A stretch of 64,000 nucleotides of DNA from Liolophura sinensis (GCF_032854445.1 NC_088296.1:15243485-15307484); one strand, 5' to 3'; counted from the stretch's first letter, positions 24,032-37,858 are shown. Notes: generated from the letters alone by a model not told the origin. Program-made: numbers and translations.

Positions 24032-27000
24032 TGTTACATGTGAACGTGTTTGACCGTGTCACTCTGTACAGGTGACACACCACTGATGTGTCCCTAAGAC
24101 TTGAGTTACGTGTTATATGTTAATGTGATTGACCGTGTCACTGTGTACAGGTGAAACACCACTGATGTGTCCATAGGACTGGAGTTACGTGTTGCATGTG
24201 AACGTGTTTGACCGCGTCACTCCGTACAGGTGACACACCACTGATGTGTCCCTAAGGCTTGAGTTACGTGTTATATGTTAATGTGATTGACCGTGTCACT
24301 GTGTACAGCTGAAACACCACTGATGTGTCCATAGGACTGGAGTTACATGTTGCATGTGAACGTCTTTGACCGCGTCACTCCGTACAGGTAAAACACCACT
24401 GATGTGTCCCTAAGGCTTGAGTTACGTGTTACATGTTAATGTGATTGACCGTGTCACTCTGTACAGGTGAAACACCACTGATGTGTCCTTAGCACTGGAG
24501 TTACGTGTTGCATGTGAACGTGTTTGACCGTGTCACTCCGTACAAGTGAAACACCACTGATGTGTCCTTAAGACTTGAGTTACGTGTTACATGTTAAGGT
24601 GATTGACCGTGTCACTCTGTACAGGTGAAACACCACTGATGTGTCCCTAAGACTTGAGTTACGTGTTATATGTTAGTGTGATTGACCGTGTCACTGTGTA
24701 CAGGTGAAACACCACTGATGTGTCCACAGGACTGGAGTTACGTGTTGCATGTGAACGTGTTTGACCGCGTCACTCCGTACAGGTGAAACACCACTGATGT
24801 GTCCCTAAGGCTTGAGTTTCGTGTTACATGTTAATGTGATAGACCGTGTCACTGTGTACAGGTGAAACACCACTGATGTGTCCTTAGGCCTGGAGTTACG
24901 TGTTGCATGTGAACGTGTTTGACAATGTCACTCCGTACAAGTGAAACACCACTGATGTGTCCATAGGACTTCAGTTACGTGTTATATGTTAATGTGATTG
25001 ACCGTGTCACTGTGTACAGCTGAAACACCACTGATGTGCCCCTAAGACTTGAGTTACGTGTTACATGTTAAGGTGACTGACCATGTCACTGTGTACAGGT
25101 GAAACACCACTGATGTGTCCATAGGACTTGAGTTACGTGTTACATCTGAACGTCTTTGCCCATGTCACTGTGTACAGGTGAAGCATCACCGATGTGTCCA
25201 TAAGACTTGACTTACGTGTTACATGTGAACGTGTTTGACCGCGTCACTCTGTACAAGTGAAACACCACTGATGTGTCCCTAAGACTTGAGTTACGTGTTA
25301 CATGTTAAGGTGATTAACCGTGTCACTCTGTACAGCTGAAACACCAATGATGTGTCCCTAAGACTTGAGTTACGTGTTACATGTTAAGGTGATTAACCGT
25401 GTCACTCTGTACAGCTGAAACACCAATGATGTGTCCCTAAGACTTGAGTTACGTGTTACATGTCAAGGTGATTGAACGTGTCACTCTGTACAGGTGAAAC
25501 ACCACGGATGTGTCACTAAGACTTGAGTTACGTGTTACATGTTTAGGTGATTGACCGTGTCACTCTGTACAGGTGAAACACCACTGATGTGTCCATAGGA
25601 CTTGAGTTACGTGTTATATGTTAATGTGTTCGACCATGTCACTCTTTACAGATGAAACACCACTGATGTGTCCATAGGACTGGAGTTACGTGTTGCATGT
25701 GAACGTGTTTGACCATGTCACTCTGTACAGATGAAACACCACTGATGTGTCCATAGGACTGGAGTTACGTGTTGCATGTGAATGTGTTCGACCATGTCAC
25801 TCTGTACAGATGAAACACCACTGATGTGTCCATAGGACTGGAGTTACGTGTTGCATGTGAACGTGTTTGACCATGTCACTCTGTACAGATGAAACACCAC
25901 TGATGTGTCCATAGGACTTGCGTTACGTGTTGCATGTGAACGTGTTTGACCATGTCATTCTGTACAGGTGAAACACCACTGATGTGCCCATAGGACTGGA
26001 GTTATGTGTTACATATGAACGTGTTGGACCATGTCGCTCTGAACAGGTGAAACACCACTGATGTGTCCCTAAGACCTGAGTTACGTGTTACTCTGTACAT
26101 GTGAAGCACCACTGATGTGTCCATAGGACTGGAGTTATGTGTTACATGTGAATGTGTTTGACCATGTCACTGTGTACAGGTGAAACACCACTGATGTGTC
26201 CATAGGACTGGAGTTACGTGTTACTCTGTACAGGTGAAACACCACAGATGTGTCCATAGGACTTGAGTTACGTGTCGCATGTGAACATGTTTGCCCATGT
26301 CACTGTTTACAGGTGAAACACCACTGATGTGTCCATAGGACTTGAGTTACGTGTTACATGTGAACGTGTTTGACCGCGTCACTCTGTACAGGTGAAACAC
26401 CACTGATGTGTCCATAGGACTGGAGTTACGTGTTACATGTGAACGTGCTTGCCAATGTCACTGTGTGCAGGTAAAACACCACTGATGTGCCCATAGGACT
26501 GGAGTTATGTGTTACATATGAACGTGTTGGACCATGTCGCTCTGAACAGGTGAAACACCACTGATGTGTCCCTAAGACCTGAGTTACGTGTTACTCTGTA
26601 CATGTGAAACACCACTGATGTGTCCATAGGACTGGAGTTATGTGTTACATGTGAACGTGTTTGACCATGTCACTGTGTACAGGTGAAACACCACTGATGT
26701 GTCCATAGGACTGGAGTTACGTGTTACTCTGTACAGGTGAAACACCACAGATGTGTCCATAGGACTTGAGTTACGTGTCGCATGTGAACATGTTTGCCCA
26801 TGTCACTGTTTACAGGTGAAACACCACTGATGTGTCCATAGGACTTGAGTTACGTGTTACATGTGAACGTGTTTGACCGCGTCACTCTGTACAGGTGAAA
26901 CACCACTGATGTGTCCATAGGACTGGAGTTACGTGTTACATGTGAACGTGCTTGCCAATGTCACTGTGTGCAGGTGAAACACCACTGATGTGTCCATAGG

Positions 27001-30000
27001 ACTTGAGTTAAGTGTTATGCTGTGCAGGTGAAACAACACTGATTTCACTTGGTGAAACATTTCTGAAATGTCTGTAGAGCTTTAGGTGATTGACCGTGTC
27101 ACTCTGTACAGGTGAAACACCACTGATGTGTCCATAGGACTGGAGTTACGTGTTGCATGTGAACGTGTTTGACCATGTCACTCTGTACAGATGAAACACC
27201 ACTGATGTGTCCATAGGACTTGAGGTACGTGTTGCATGTGAACGTGTTTGACCATGTCACTCTGTACAGGTGATACACCACGGATGTGCCCATAGGACTG
27301 GAGTTACGTGTTGCATGTGAACATGTTTGCCCATGTCACTGTTTACAGGTGAAACACCACTGATGTGTCCATAGGACTTGAGTTACGTGTTACATGTGAA
27401 CGTGTTTGACCGCGTCACTCTGTACAGGTGAAACACCACTGATGTGTCCATAGGACTGGAGTTACGTGTTACATGTGAACGTGCTTGCCAATGTCACTGT
27501 GTGCAGGTGAAACACCACTGATGTGTCCATAGGACTTGAGTTAAGTGTTATGCTGTGCAGGTGAAACAACACTGATTTCACTTGGTGAAACATTTCTAAA
27601 ATGTCTGTAGAGCTTTAGGTGATTGACCGCGTCACTCTGTACAGGTGAAACACCACTGATGAGTCCATAGGACTGGAGTTACGTGTTGCATGTGAACGTG
27701 TTTGACCATGTCACTCTGTACAGATGAAACACCACTGATGTGTCCATAGGACTTGAGTTACGTGTTGCATGTGAACGTGTTTGACCATGTCACTCTGTAC
27801 AGGTGATACACCACGGATGTGCCCATAGGGCTGGAGTTATGTGTTACATATGAACGTGTTGGACAAGGTCGCTCTGTACATGTGAAACACCACTGATGTG
27901 TCACTAAGACTTGAGTTACGTGTTACTCTGTACATGTGAAACACCACTGATGTGTCCATAGGACTGGAGTTATGTGTTACATGTGAACGTGTTTGACCAT
28001 GTCACTCTGTACAGGTGAAACACCACTGATGTGTCACTAAGACTTGAGTTACGTGTTACTCTGTACATGTGAAACACCACTGATGTGTCCATAGGACTGG
28101 AGTTATGTGTTACATGTGAACGTGTTTGACCATGTCACTCTGTACAGGTGAAACACCACTGATGTGCCCATAGGACTGGAGTTACGTGTTACTCTGTACA
28201 GGTGACACACCACTGATGTGTCCCTAAGGCTTGAGTTACGTGTTATATGTTAATGTGATTGACCGTGTCACTGTGTACAGCTGAAACACCACTGATGTGT
28301 CCATAGGACTGGAGTTACGTGTTGCATGTGAACGTTTTTGACCGCGTCACTCCGTACAGGTGAAACACCACTGATGTGTCCCTAAGGCTTGAGTTTCGTG
28401 TTACATGTTAATGTGATTGACCGTGTCACTCTGTACAGGTGAAACACCACTGATGTGTCCTTAGCACTGGAGTTACGTGTTGCATGTGAACGTGTTTGAC
28501 CGTGTCACTCCGTACAAGTGAAACACCACTGATGTGTCCTTAAGACTTGAGTTACGTGTTACATGTTAAGGTGATTGACCGTGTCACTCTGTACAGGTGA
28601 AACACCACTGATGTGTCCCTAAGACTTGAGTTACGTGTTGTATGTTAGTGTGTGACCGTGTCACTCTGTACAGGTGAAACACCACTGATGTGTCCACAGG
28701 ACTGGAGTTACGTGTTGCATGTGAACGTGTTTGACCGCGTAACTCCGTACAGGTGAAACACCACTGATGTGTCCCTAAGGCTTGAGTTTCGTGTTACATG
28801 TTAATGTGATTGACCGTGTCACTGTGTACAGGTGAAACACCACTGATGTGTCCTTAGGACTGGAGTTACGTGTTGCATGTGAACGTGTTTGACAATGTCA
28901 CTCCGTACAAGTGAAACACCACTGATGTGTCCATAGGACTTCAGTTACGTGTTATATGTTAATGTGATTGACCGTGTCACTGTGTACAGCTGAAACACCA
29001 CTGATGTGTCCCTAAGACTTGAGTTACGTGTTACATGTTAAGGTGACTGACCATGTCACTGTGTACAGGTGAAACACCACTGATGTGTCCATAGGACTTG
29101 AGTTACGTGTTACATCTGAACGTCTTTGCCCATGTCACTGTGTACAGGTGAAGCATCACCGATGTGTCCATAAGACTTGATTTACGTGTTACATGTGAAC
29201 GTGTTTGACCGCGTCACTCTGTACAAGTGAAACACCACTGATGTGTCCCTAAGACTTGAGTTACGTGTTACATGTTAAGGTGATTAACCGTGTCACTCTG
29301 TACAGCTGAAACACCACTGATGTGTCCCTAAGACTTGAGTTACGTGTTACATGTCAAGGTGATTGAACGTGTCACTCTGTACAGGTGAAACACCACGGAT
29401 GTGTCACTAAGACTTGAGTTACGTGTTACATGTTTAGGTGATTGACCGTGTCACTCTGTACAGGTAAAACACCACTGATGTGTCCATAGGACTTGAGTTA
29501 CGTGTTGCATGTGAACGTGTTTGACCATGTCACTCTGTACAGATGAAACACCACTGATTTGTCCATAGGACTGGAGTTACGTGTTGCATGTGAACGTGTT
29601 TGACCATGTCACTCTGTACAGATGAAACACCACTGATGTGTCCATAGGACTTGAGTTACGTGTTGCATGTGAATGTGTTCGACCATGCTCACTCTGTACA
29701 GATGAAACACCACTGATGTGTCCGTAGGACTGGAGTTACGTGTTGCATGTGAATGTGTTTGACCATGTCACTCTGTAGGCCTACAGATGAAACACCACTG
29801 ATGTGTCCATAGGACTTGCGTTACGTGTTGCATGTGAACGTGTTTGACCATGTCACTCTGTACAGGTGAAACACCACTGAGTGACATGGTCAAACACGTT
29901 CACATGCAACACGTAACTCCAGTCCTACGGACACATCAGTGGTGTTTCATCTGTACAGAGTGACATGGTCGAACACATTCACATGCAACACGTAACTCAA

Positions 30001-31955
30001 GTCCTATGGACACATCAGTGGTGTTTCATCTGTACAGAGTGACATGGTCAAACACGTTCACATGCAACACGTAACTCAAGTCCTATGGACACATCAGTGG
30101 TGTTTCACCTGTTACATGTTTAGGTGATTGACCGTGTCACCCTGTACAGGTGAAACACCACTGATGTGTCCATAGGACTTGAGTTACGTGTTGCATGTGA
30201 AGGTGTTTGACCATGTCACTCTGTACAGATGAAACACAACTGATGTGTCCATAGGACTTGAGTTACGTGTTGCATGTGAACGTGTTTGACCATGTCACTC
30301 TGTACAGATGAAACACCACTGATGTGTCCATAGGACTTGCGTTACGTGTTGCATGTGAAGGTGTTTGACCATGTCACTCTGTACAGGTGAAACACCACTG
30401 ATGTGCCCATAGGACTGGAGTTATGTGTTACATATGAACGTGTTGGACCATGTCGCTCTGAACAGGTTCAACACCACTGATGTGTCCCTAAGACCTGAGT
30501 TACGTGTTACTCTGTACATGTGAAACACCACTGATGTGTCCATAGGACTGGAGTTATGTGTTACATGTGAACGTGTTTGACCATGTCACTGTGTACAGGT
30601 GAAACACCACTGATGTGTCCATAGGACTGGAGTTACGTGTTACTCTGTACAGGTGAAACACCACAGATGTGTCCATAGGACTTGAGTTTCGTGTCGCATG
30701 TGAACGTGTTTGCCCATGTCACTGTGTACAGGTGAAACACCATTGATGTGTCCATAGGACTTGAGTTACGTGTTACATGTGAACGTGTTTGACCGCGTCA
30801 CTCTGTACAGGTGAAACACCACTGATGTGTCCATAGGACTGGAGTTACGTGTTACATGTGAACGTGCTTGCCAATGTCACTGTGTGCAGGTGAAACACCA
30901 CTGATGTGTCCATAGGACTTGAGTTAAGTGTTATGCTGTGCAGGTGAAACAACACTGATTTCACTTGGTGAAACATTTCTGAAATGTCTGTAGAGCTTTA
31001 GGTGATTGACCGTGTCACTCTGTACAGGTGAAACACCACTGATGTGTCCATAGGACTGGAGTTACGTGTTGCATGTGAACGTGTTTGACCATGTCACTCT
31101 GTACAGGTGAAACACCACTGATGTGTCCATAGGACTTGAGGTACGTGTTGCATGTGAACGTGTTTGACCATGTCACTCTGTACAGGTGATACACCACGGA
31201 TGTGCCCATAGGACTGGAGTTATGTGTTGCATGTGAACATGTTTGACCATGTCACTCTGTACAGGTGATACACCACGGATGTGCCCATAGGACTTGAGTT
31301 AAGTGTTACATATGAACGTGTTGGACCATGTCACTCTGTACATGTAAAACACCACTGATGTGTCCCTAAGACTTGAGTTACGTGTTACTCTGTACATGTG
31401 AAACACCACTGATGTGTCCATAGGACTGGAGTTACGTGTTACATGTGAACGTGTTTGACCATGTCACTGTGTACAGGTGAAACACCACTGATGTGTCCAT
31501 AGGACTTGAGGTACGTGTTGCATGTGAACGTGTTTGACCATGTCACTCTGTACAGGTGATACACCACGGATGTGCCCATAGGACTGGAGTTATGTGTTAC
31601 ATATGAACGTGTTGGACCATGTCACTCTGTACATGTAAAACACCACTGATGTGTCCCTAAGACTTGAGTTACGTGTTACTCTGTACATGTGAAACACCAC
31701 TGATGTGTCCATAGGACTGGAGTTACGTGTTACATGTGAACGTGTTTGACCGCGTCACTCTGTACAGGTGAAACACCACTGATGTGTCCATAGGACTGGA
31801 GTTACGAGTTACATGTGAACGTGCTTGCGCATGTCACTGTGTACAGGTTAAACACCACTGATGTTACCAGAGGCCTTAAGTTACGTGTTACTCTGTACAG
31901 GTGAAACACCATTGATCTGTCTTTACGACTTGAGTTAAGTGTTATGCTGTGCAGG
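24032..31955. repeat. satellite array 1: 79-bp unit, about 100 copies
   Basis: Head-to-tail units start, for example, at 24071 and 24150. The consensus contains GGTGAAACACCACTGATGTG, TCCATAGGACTTGAGTTACG and TGTTTGACCGTGTCACTCTG. A 54-bp variant (25 nt deleted after GTGTTAC) recurs. Rare variants and unit order repeat with an offset of about 3970 nt, so the array holds a duplicated higher-order block. Frames inside it (for instance - strand 27099-27293 and 31015-31209) are artefacts of the repeat. Confidence 0.97.
29880..30112 (-). repeat. inverted three-unit block inside array 1
   Basis: Here the array runs backwards: GTGACATGGTCAAACACGTT and ACACATCAGTGGTGTTTCA are the reverse complement of the unit. 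The rare variants GAATGTGTTCGACCATG and TCCGTAGGACTGGAG occur in matching order in the forward units at about 29550-29780. The block is therefore an inverted copy of its neighbour, giving a palindrome with a spacer of roughly 100 nt. Confidence 0.9.
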
Positions 31956-34900
31956 TGAAACAACACTGATTTCACTGGGTGAAACCATTCTGAAATGTCT
32001 ATAGAGCTTTAATTATGTGTTCCTTGGTGATGTGTTTGTTCACCCCATTATCTGGGTGAAACCATTCTGACGTGTCTATAGAGCTTGAATTATGAGTTCC
32101 ATAGTGATGTGTTTGGTCACCCCATTATCTGGATGAAACCATTCTGACATGTCTATAGAGCTTGAATTATGTGTTCCTTGGTGATGTGTATGGTCACTCC
32201 ATTATCTGGGTGAAACCATTTTGGCGTGTCTATAGAGTTTGAATTATGTGTTCCATGAAGATGTGTTTGGTCACCCCATTATCTGGGTGAAACCATTCTG
32301 ACCTGTCCATAGAGCTTGAACTATGTGTTCCTTGGTGACGTGTTTGGTCACCCCATTATCTGCGTAAAACCACTCTAACGTGTCAGTAGAGCTTGAATTA
32401 TGTGTTCCATGAAGATCTGTTTGGTCACCCCATTATCTGGGTGAAACCATTTCGACGTGTCAGTAGAGCTTGAATTATGTGTTCCATGAAGATCTGTTTG
32501 GTCACCCCATTATCTGCGTGAAACCATTTCGACGTGCCTATAGAACTTGAATTATGTGTTCCTTGGTGATCTGTTTGGTCACCCCATTATCTGGGTGAAA
32601 CCATTGTGACGTGTCTGTAGAGCTTGAATTATTAGTTCCTTGGTGATCTGTTTGGTCACCCCATTATCTGGGTAAAACCATTCTGACGTGTCTATAGAGC
32701 TTGAATTATGTGTTCCATTGGGATGTGTTTGATCGCCCCATTAAATGGGTAAAACCATTCTGACGTGTCTATAGAGCTTGAAATATGTGTTCCATTGTGA
32801 TGTGTTTGATCGCCCCATTAAATGGGTGAAACCATTCTGAAGTGTCTATAGAGCTTGAATTATGTGTTCCTTTGTGATTTGTTTGGTCAGCCTATCATCT
32901 GGGTGAAACCATTCTGTCGTGTCTATAGAGCTTGAATTATGTGTTCCTTGGTGATGTGTTTGGTCACCCCATTATCGGGGTGAAACCATTCTGACGTGTC
33001 TATAGAGCTTGAATTATATGTTCCTTGCTGATCTGTTTGATCACCCCATTATCTGGGTGAAACCATTTTGACGTGTCAATAGAGCTTGAACTATGTGTTC
33101 CTTGGTGATGTGTTTGGTCACCCCATCATCTGGGTGAAACCATTCTGTCGTGTCTATAGAGCTTGAATAATGTGTTCCTTGGTGATGTGTTTCGTCACCC
33201 CATTATCTGGGTGAAACCATTCTGACGTGTCTATAGAGCTTGAATAATGTGTTTCATGCCCATGTGTTTGATCACCCCATTATCTGGGTGAAACCACTCT
33301 GACGTGACTATTGAGCTTGAACTATGTGTTCCTTGGTGATGTGTTTGGTCACCCCATTATCTGGGTGAAACCATTCTGACGTGTCTATAGTGCTTGAATT
33401 ATGTGTCCTTTGGTGATATGTTTGGTCACCCCTTTTTTCTGGGTGAAACCATTCTGACGTCTCTATAGAGCTTGCATTATGTGTTCCTTTGTGATGTGTT
33501 TGGTCACCACATTATCTGGGTGAAACCACTCTGACGTGTCTATAGAACTTGAATTATGTGTTCCTTTGTGATGTGTTTGGTCACCCCATTATCTGGGTGA
33601 AACCATTCTGACGTGTCTATAGAGCTTGAACTATGTGTTTCTTTGTGATTTGTTTGGTCACCCCATTATCTGGGTGAAACCATTCTGACGTGTCTATAGT
33701 GCTTGAATTGTTTGTTCCTTGGTGATGTGTTTGGTCACCCCATTATCTGGGTGAAACCATTCTGACGTGTGTATAGAGCTTGAACTATGTGTTCCTTGGT
33801 GATGTGTTTGTTCACCCCATTATCTGGGTGAAACCATTCTGACGTGTCTATAGAGCTTGAATTATGAGTTCCATAGTGATGTGTTTGGTCACCCCATTAT
33901 CTGGGTGAAACCATTCTGACCTGTCCATAGAGCTTGAACTATGTGTTCCTTGGTGACGTGTTTGGTCACCCCATTATCTGCGTAAAACCACTCTAACGTG
34001 TCAGTAGAGCTTGATTTATGTGTTCCATGAAGATGTGTTTGGTCACCCCATTATCTGGGTGAAACCATTCTGACCTGTCCATAGAGCTTGAACTATGTGT
34101 TCCTTGGTGACGTGTTTGGTCACCCCATTATCTGCGTAAAACCACTCTAACGTGTCAGTAGAGCTTGAATTATGTGTTCCATGAAGATCTGTTTGGTCAC
34201 CCCATTATCTGGGTGAAACCATTTCGACGTGTCAGTAGAGCTTGAATTATGTGTTCCATGAAGATCTGTTTGGTCACCCCATTATCTGCGTGAAACCATT
34301 TCTACGTGCCTATAGAACTTGAATTATGTGTTCCTTGGTGATCTGTTTGGTCACCCCATTATCTGGGTGAAACCATTGTGACGTGTCTGTAGAGCTTGAA
34401 TTATTAGTTCCTTGGTGATCTGTTTGGTCACCCCATTATCTGGGTAAAACCATTCTGACGTGTCTATAGAGCTTGAATTATGTGTTCCATTGGGATGTGT
34501 TTGATCGCCCCATTAAATGGGTAAAACCATTCTGACGTGTCTATAGAGCTTGAAATATGTGCTCCATTGTGATGTGTTTGATCGCCCCATTAAATGGGTG
34601 AAACCATTCTGAAGTGTCTATAGAGCTTGAATTATGTGTTCCTTTGTGATTTGTTTGGTCAGCCTATCATCTGGGTGAAACCATTCTGTCGTGTCTATAG
34701 AGCTTGAATTATGTGTTCCTTGGTGATGTGTTTGGTCACCCCATTATCGGGGTGAAACCATTCTGACGTGTCTATAGAGCTTGAATTATATGTTCCTTGC
34801 TGATCTGTTTGATCACCCCATTATCTGGGTGAAACCATTTTGACGTGTCAATAGAGCTTGAACTATGTGTTCCTTGGTGATGTGTTTGGTCACCCCATCA

Positions 34901-35615
34901 TCTGGGTGAAACCATTCTGTCGTGTCTATAGAGCTTGAATAATGTGTTCCTTGGTGATGTGTTTCGTCACCCCATTATCTGGGTGAAACCATTCTGACGT
35001 GTCTATAGAGCTTGAATAATGTGTTTCATGCCCATGTGTTTGATCACCCCATTATCTGGGTGAAACCACTCTGACGTGACTATTGAGCTTGAACTATGTG
35101 TTCCTTGGTGATGTGTTTGGTCACCCCATTATCTGGGTGAAACCATTCTGACGTGTCTATAGTGCTTGAATTATGTGTCCTTTGGTGATATGTTTGGTCA
35201 CCCCTTTTTTCTGGGTGAAACCATTCTGACATCTCTATAGAGCTTGCATTATGTGTTCCTTTGTGATGTGTTTGGTCACCACATTATCTGGGTGAAACCA
35301 CTCTGACGTGTCTATAGAACTTGAATTATGTGTTCCTTTGTGATGTGTTTGGTCACCCCATTATCTGGGTGAAACCATTCTGACGTGTCTATAGAGCTTG
35401 AACTATGTGTTTCTTTGTGATTTGTTTGGTCACCCCATTATCTGGGTGAAACCATTCTGACGTGTCTATAGTGCTTGAATTGTTTGTTCCTTGGTGATGT
35501 GTTTGGTCACCCCATTATCTGGGTGAAACCATTCTGACGTGTGTATAGAGCTTGAATTATGTGTTCTTTGGTGATGTGTTTGGTCACCCCATTATCTGGG
35601 TGAAACCATTCTGAT
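31956..35615. repeat. satellite array 2: 77-bp unit, about 47 copies
   Basis: Consensus contains TGGGTGAAACCATTCTGACG, TGTCTATAGAGCTTGAATTA and TGTGTTTGGTCACCCCATTA. Period 77 (for example 33054 to 33131). Marker variants such as ATTAAATGGGT and CACCCCTTTTTTCTGGG recur at a 1772-nt offset (about 23 units), so a block was duplicated. Its unit aligns along its length with that of array 1. Confidence 0.97.
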
Positions 35616-35878
35616 GTCCACGTGAAACCCTCTCTTGCCCTGGTATATACATGTACTTTATACAGGTTGTCACGTATCACATTTATATGCGATATGCATA
35701 ACGTATTATACCTAGCATATTATTTTGTACAACATTTAATTCAGTGTTTAATACACGCTTTATAACTGTAAAGAATTTGGTAAATATTGGTAATTTTATT
35801 TAAATCACCGCGTTTTTGTTTATACTTTTTTATAAATTTCTATATAATGTATATTTGTATACACACATATATGTATAT
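35616..35878. other. unique AT-rich spacer after the satellites
   Basis: No gene or repeat recognised. Confidence 0.4.
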
Positions 35879-35888
35879 GTATATTTAG

Positions 35889-35960
<72 letters not shown>

Positions 35961-35977
35961 CTAAATATATATATATA

Positions 35978-36040
<63 letters not shown>
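35879..36040. repeat. palindromic (TA)n microsatellite
   Basis: Long (TA)n, with TATATTTAGAAGGTATATA on the left and its complement TATATACCTTCTAAATATA near 35950. It can fold as a cruciform, and a third CCTTCT follows the second TA run near 36042. Confidence 0.9.
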
Positions 36041-36042
<2 letters not shown>

Positions 36043-36246
36043 TTCTTGTACAGTTTCATTTATTCTTGAAAATGGTTTAAATAAAATCGAAATACTGAAT
36101 CATGAATGATGAATATCTTTTGTTGTAGTACCACAATACTCTACCACACACAGGGCTACCTGTTAATTACAGAATTACTTAAGACCTTGTCCCACTTTTA
36201 TAATCTTCTTTCTTAACCCGTGTAAATGTAGAGATACCATGGGATT

Positions 36247-36315
36247 TTATTTATTTATCTATCTATTTATTTGATTGGTGTTTCACGTTGAATTTTTTCT
36301 CTTATAAATGGCGAA
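36247..36315 (-). mobile_element. SINE family A tail fragment
   Basis: (TTTA)n then TTTGATTGGTGTTTCACGTT and a diverged CTTATAAATGGCG: the reversed 3' end only. Confidence 0.55.
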
Positions 36316-37017
36316 CAAAGCTCGTCTGCAGACTTTAAATGGTATTCCAGGCGCAGTGCCTGTTGTTGTGGGCCCTGTTAGTAGAATGAACTGGTATACA
36401 ATGCTCCCATTACCCGTCATCCGTCTGGAGCATAGTGGAGTGACAACAGTTGTTTGAATGATGCGCTAAGTCACGTTCATCACATTCTCGTCTAAGGGTC
36501 CGAATAGCAATCAAATTAATAAATAACGTCAATACTCCGTATCACATAGATAAATAAATTTTCAAAAACTCAATCAGAGGAACAAAAACAAAGAAGTAAC
36601 AAATAATATGCAGAATAGAATTACTTACATGTAAACATGTAGTTGGTTTGTGTGGTTAATTATATGTAAAAGAGAAAAGTTTTGGTCATGCATTTGTCCT
36701 GCACTTGTCTATGCAATGTTTTGTACTTCATTTCAATAAAACGTAAAATAGCCAATGGCAGGAATAGGTATGGAAGCAATTAGATGAACCAAAAACTCAA
36801 CTGGATTTTCAGCCAGTGTAAATCAACGCCTTTCGTCGGATACCTGTCACGATTCTAACCCAGGGCAAGTACCTTGCGAAGGGCCGTGGTTTCGCCCGTT
36901 GCCATTTTATTCCTGTATTCAAGATGACGTCATTGCTCTATATTCCTAATTTTTCCTCCAACAATCCACATAAATCATTTGAATTGATATTTGATAATAA
37001 TTATTTACAGAGTAATA
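36316..37017. other. unassigned sequence
   Basis: No supported gene or known repeat. Confidence 0.35.
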
Positions 37018-37166
<149 letters not shown>

Positions 37167-37329
37167 TTTACATACACATGCACACACATGCATATATAGT
37201 CCCCTGGGAATTGTTTTTTTGCTTCGTGGGTGGAAATAATCTGAGTGGTGGCACTTTTACTGACAAATTTTCCCACATGTCATGCCCTCATACCCACACC
37301 ATACTGCTGGAAGACAAGTGCTGGTGAGC

Positions 37330-37510
37330 GTACGTTGAACTGTGCAAACAACCATCTCTTATTGCGATTAAGTCCCACAAGCAGCAAACGGTGTGGAATC
37401 CACAACTTTCCTGTCCAAGTCTGGATTTGAACCCGTAACTCGTATTAACTCATGTGTCCTAGAGACTGAAAGGCATGCGCCTCTAACAACTATGTCCCGC
37501 TCTCGTAGTT
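37330..37510 (-). mobile_element. tRNA-derived repeat (SINE family D)
   Basis: Read on the - strand: GGGACATAGTTGTTAGAGGC (A-box region), a long variable-arm-like stretch, and ACGGGTTCAAATCCAGAC (B-box). The long arm suggests a Ser-type tRNA ancestor. The cloverleaf is not intact, so it is a SINE head and not a tRNA gene. Confidence 0.6.
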
Positions 37511-37684
37511 CAATTCCGGTAAAGTTGAGGCGAAAACCTGAGGTGTAGATGTTGCGTAATTTAAAAATCAAAAATAATCAGAGAGCAAACTAGTAAACTT
37601 ACCTATAGCCGGAAGTGCTGCAAATCATGTAAAACTTACACCTTGTACCTATACCTCTAGGCATGTAAAGCCCATGGAATCAAT

Positions 37685-37858
37685 ATGACGGCCTCTCCGG
37701 CCGTACGTGGGAAGGTCTGTCGGCAACTTGCGGATGGTCATGGGTTTTCCCTAGGCCCTGTCCAGTTTCCTCCCACCATAAGGCTGGCCGCCATCATATA
37801 AGTGAAATATTCTTGAGTACGGCGTAAAACACCAATCAAATAAATAAATAAATAAATA
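37685..37858 (+). mobile_element. SINE family A, 3' two thirds
   Basis: CTCTCCGGCCGTACGTGGGA, CCGCCATCATATAAGTGAAA, TTGAGTACGGCGTAAAACAC and an (AATA)n tail. Confidence 0.9.

Noticed and set aside
27099-31209. Duplicate 64-codon minus-strand frames (27099-27293, 31015-31209)
   Set aside because: They are translations of the 79-bp satellite repeated by block duplication, with no gene context.
24032-35615. CRISPR-like direct repeats
   Set aside because: Units are head-to-tail and contiguous without unique spacers, in an intron-bearing animal genome. This is satellite DNA.
37330-37510. tRNA gene on the - strand
   Set aside because: A- and B-box matches are present but the arms do not pair into a full cloverleaf; it fits a SINE head. 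The same applies to the heads of SINE families A and B.
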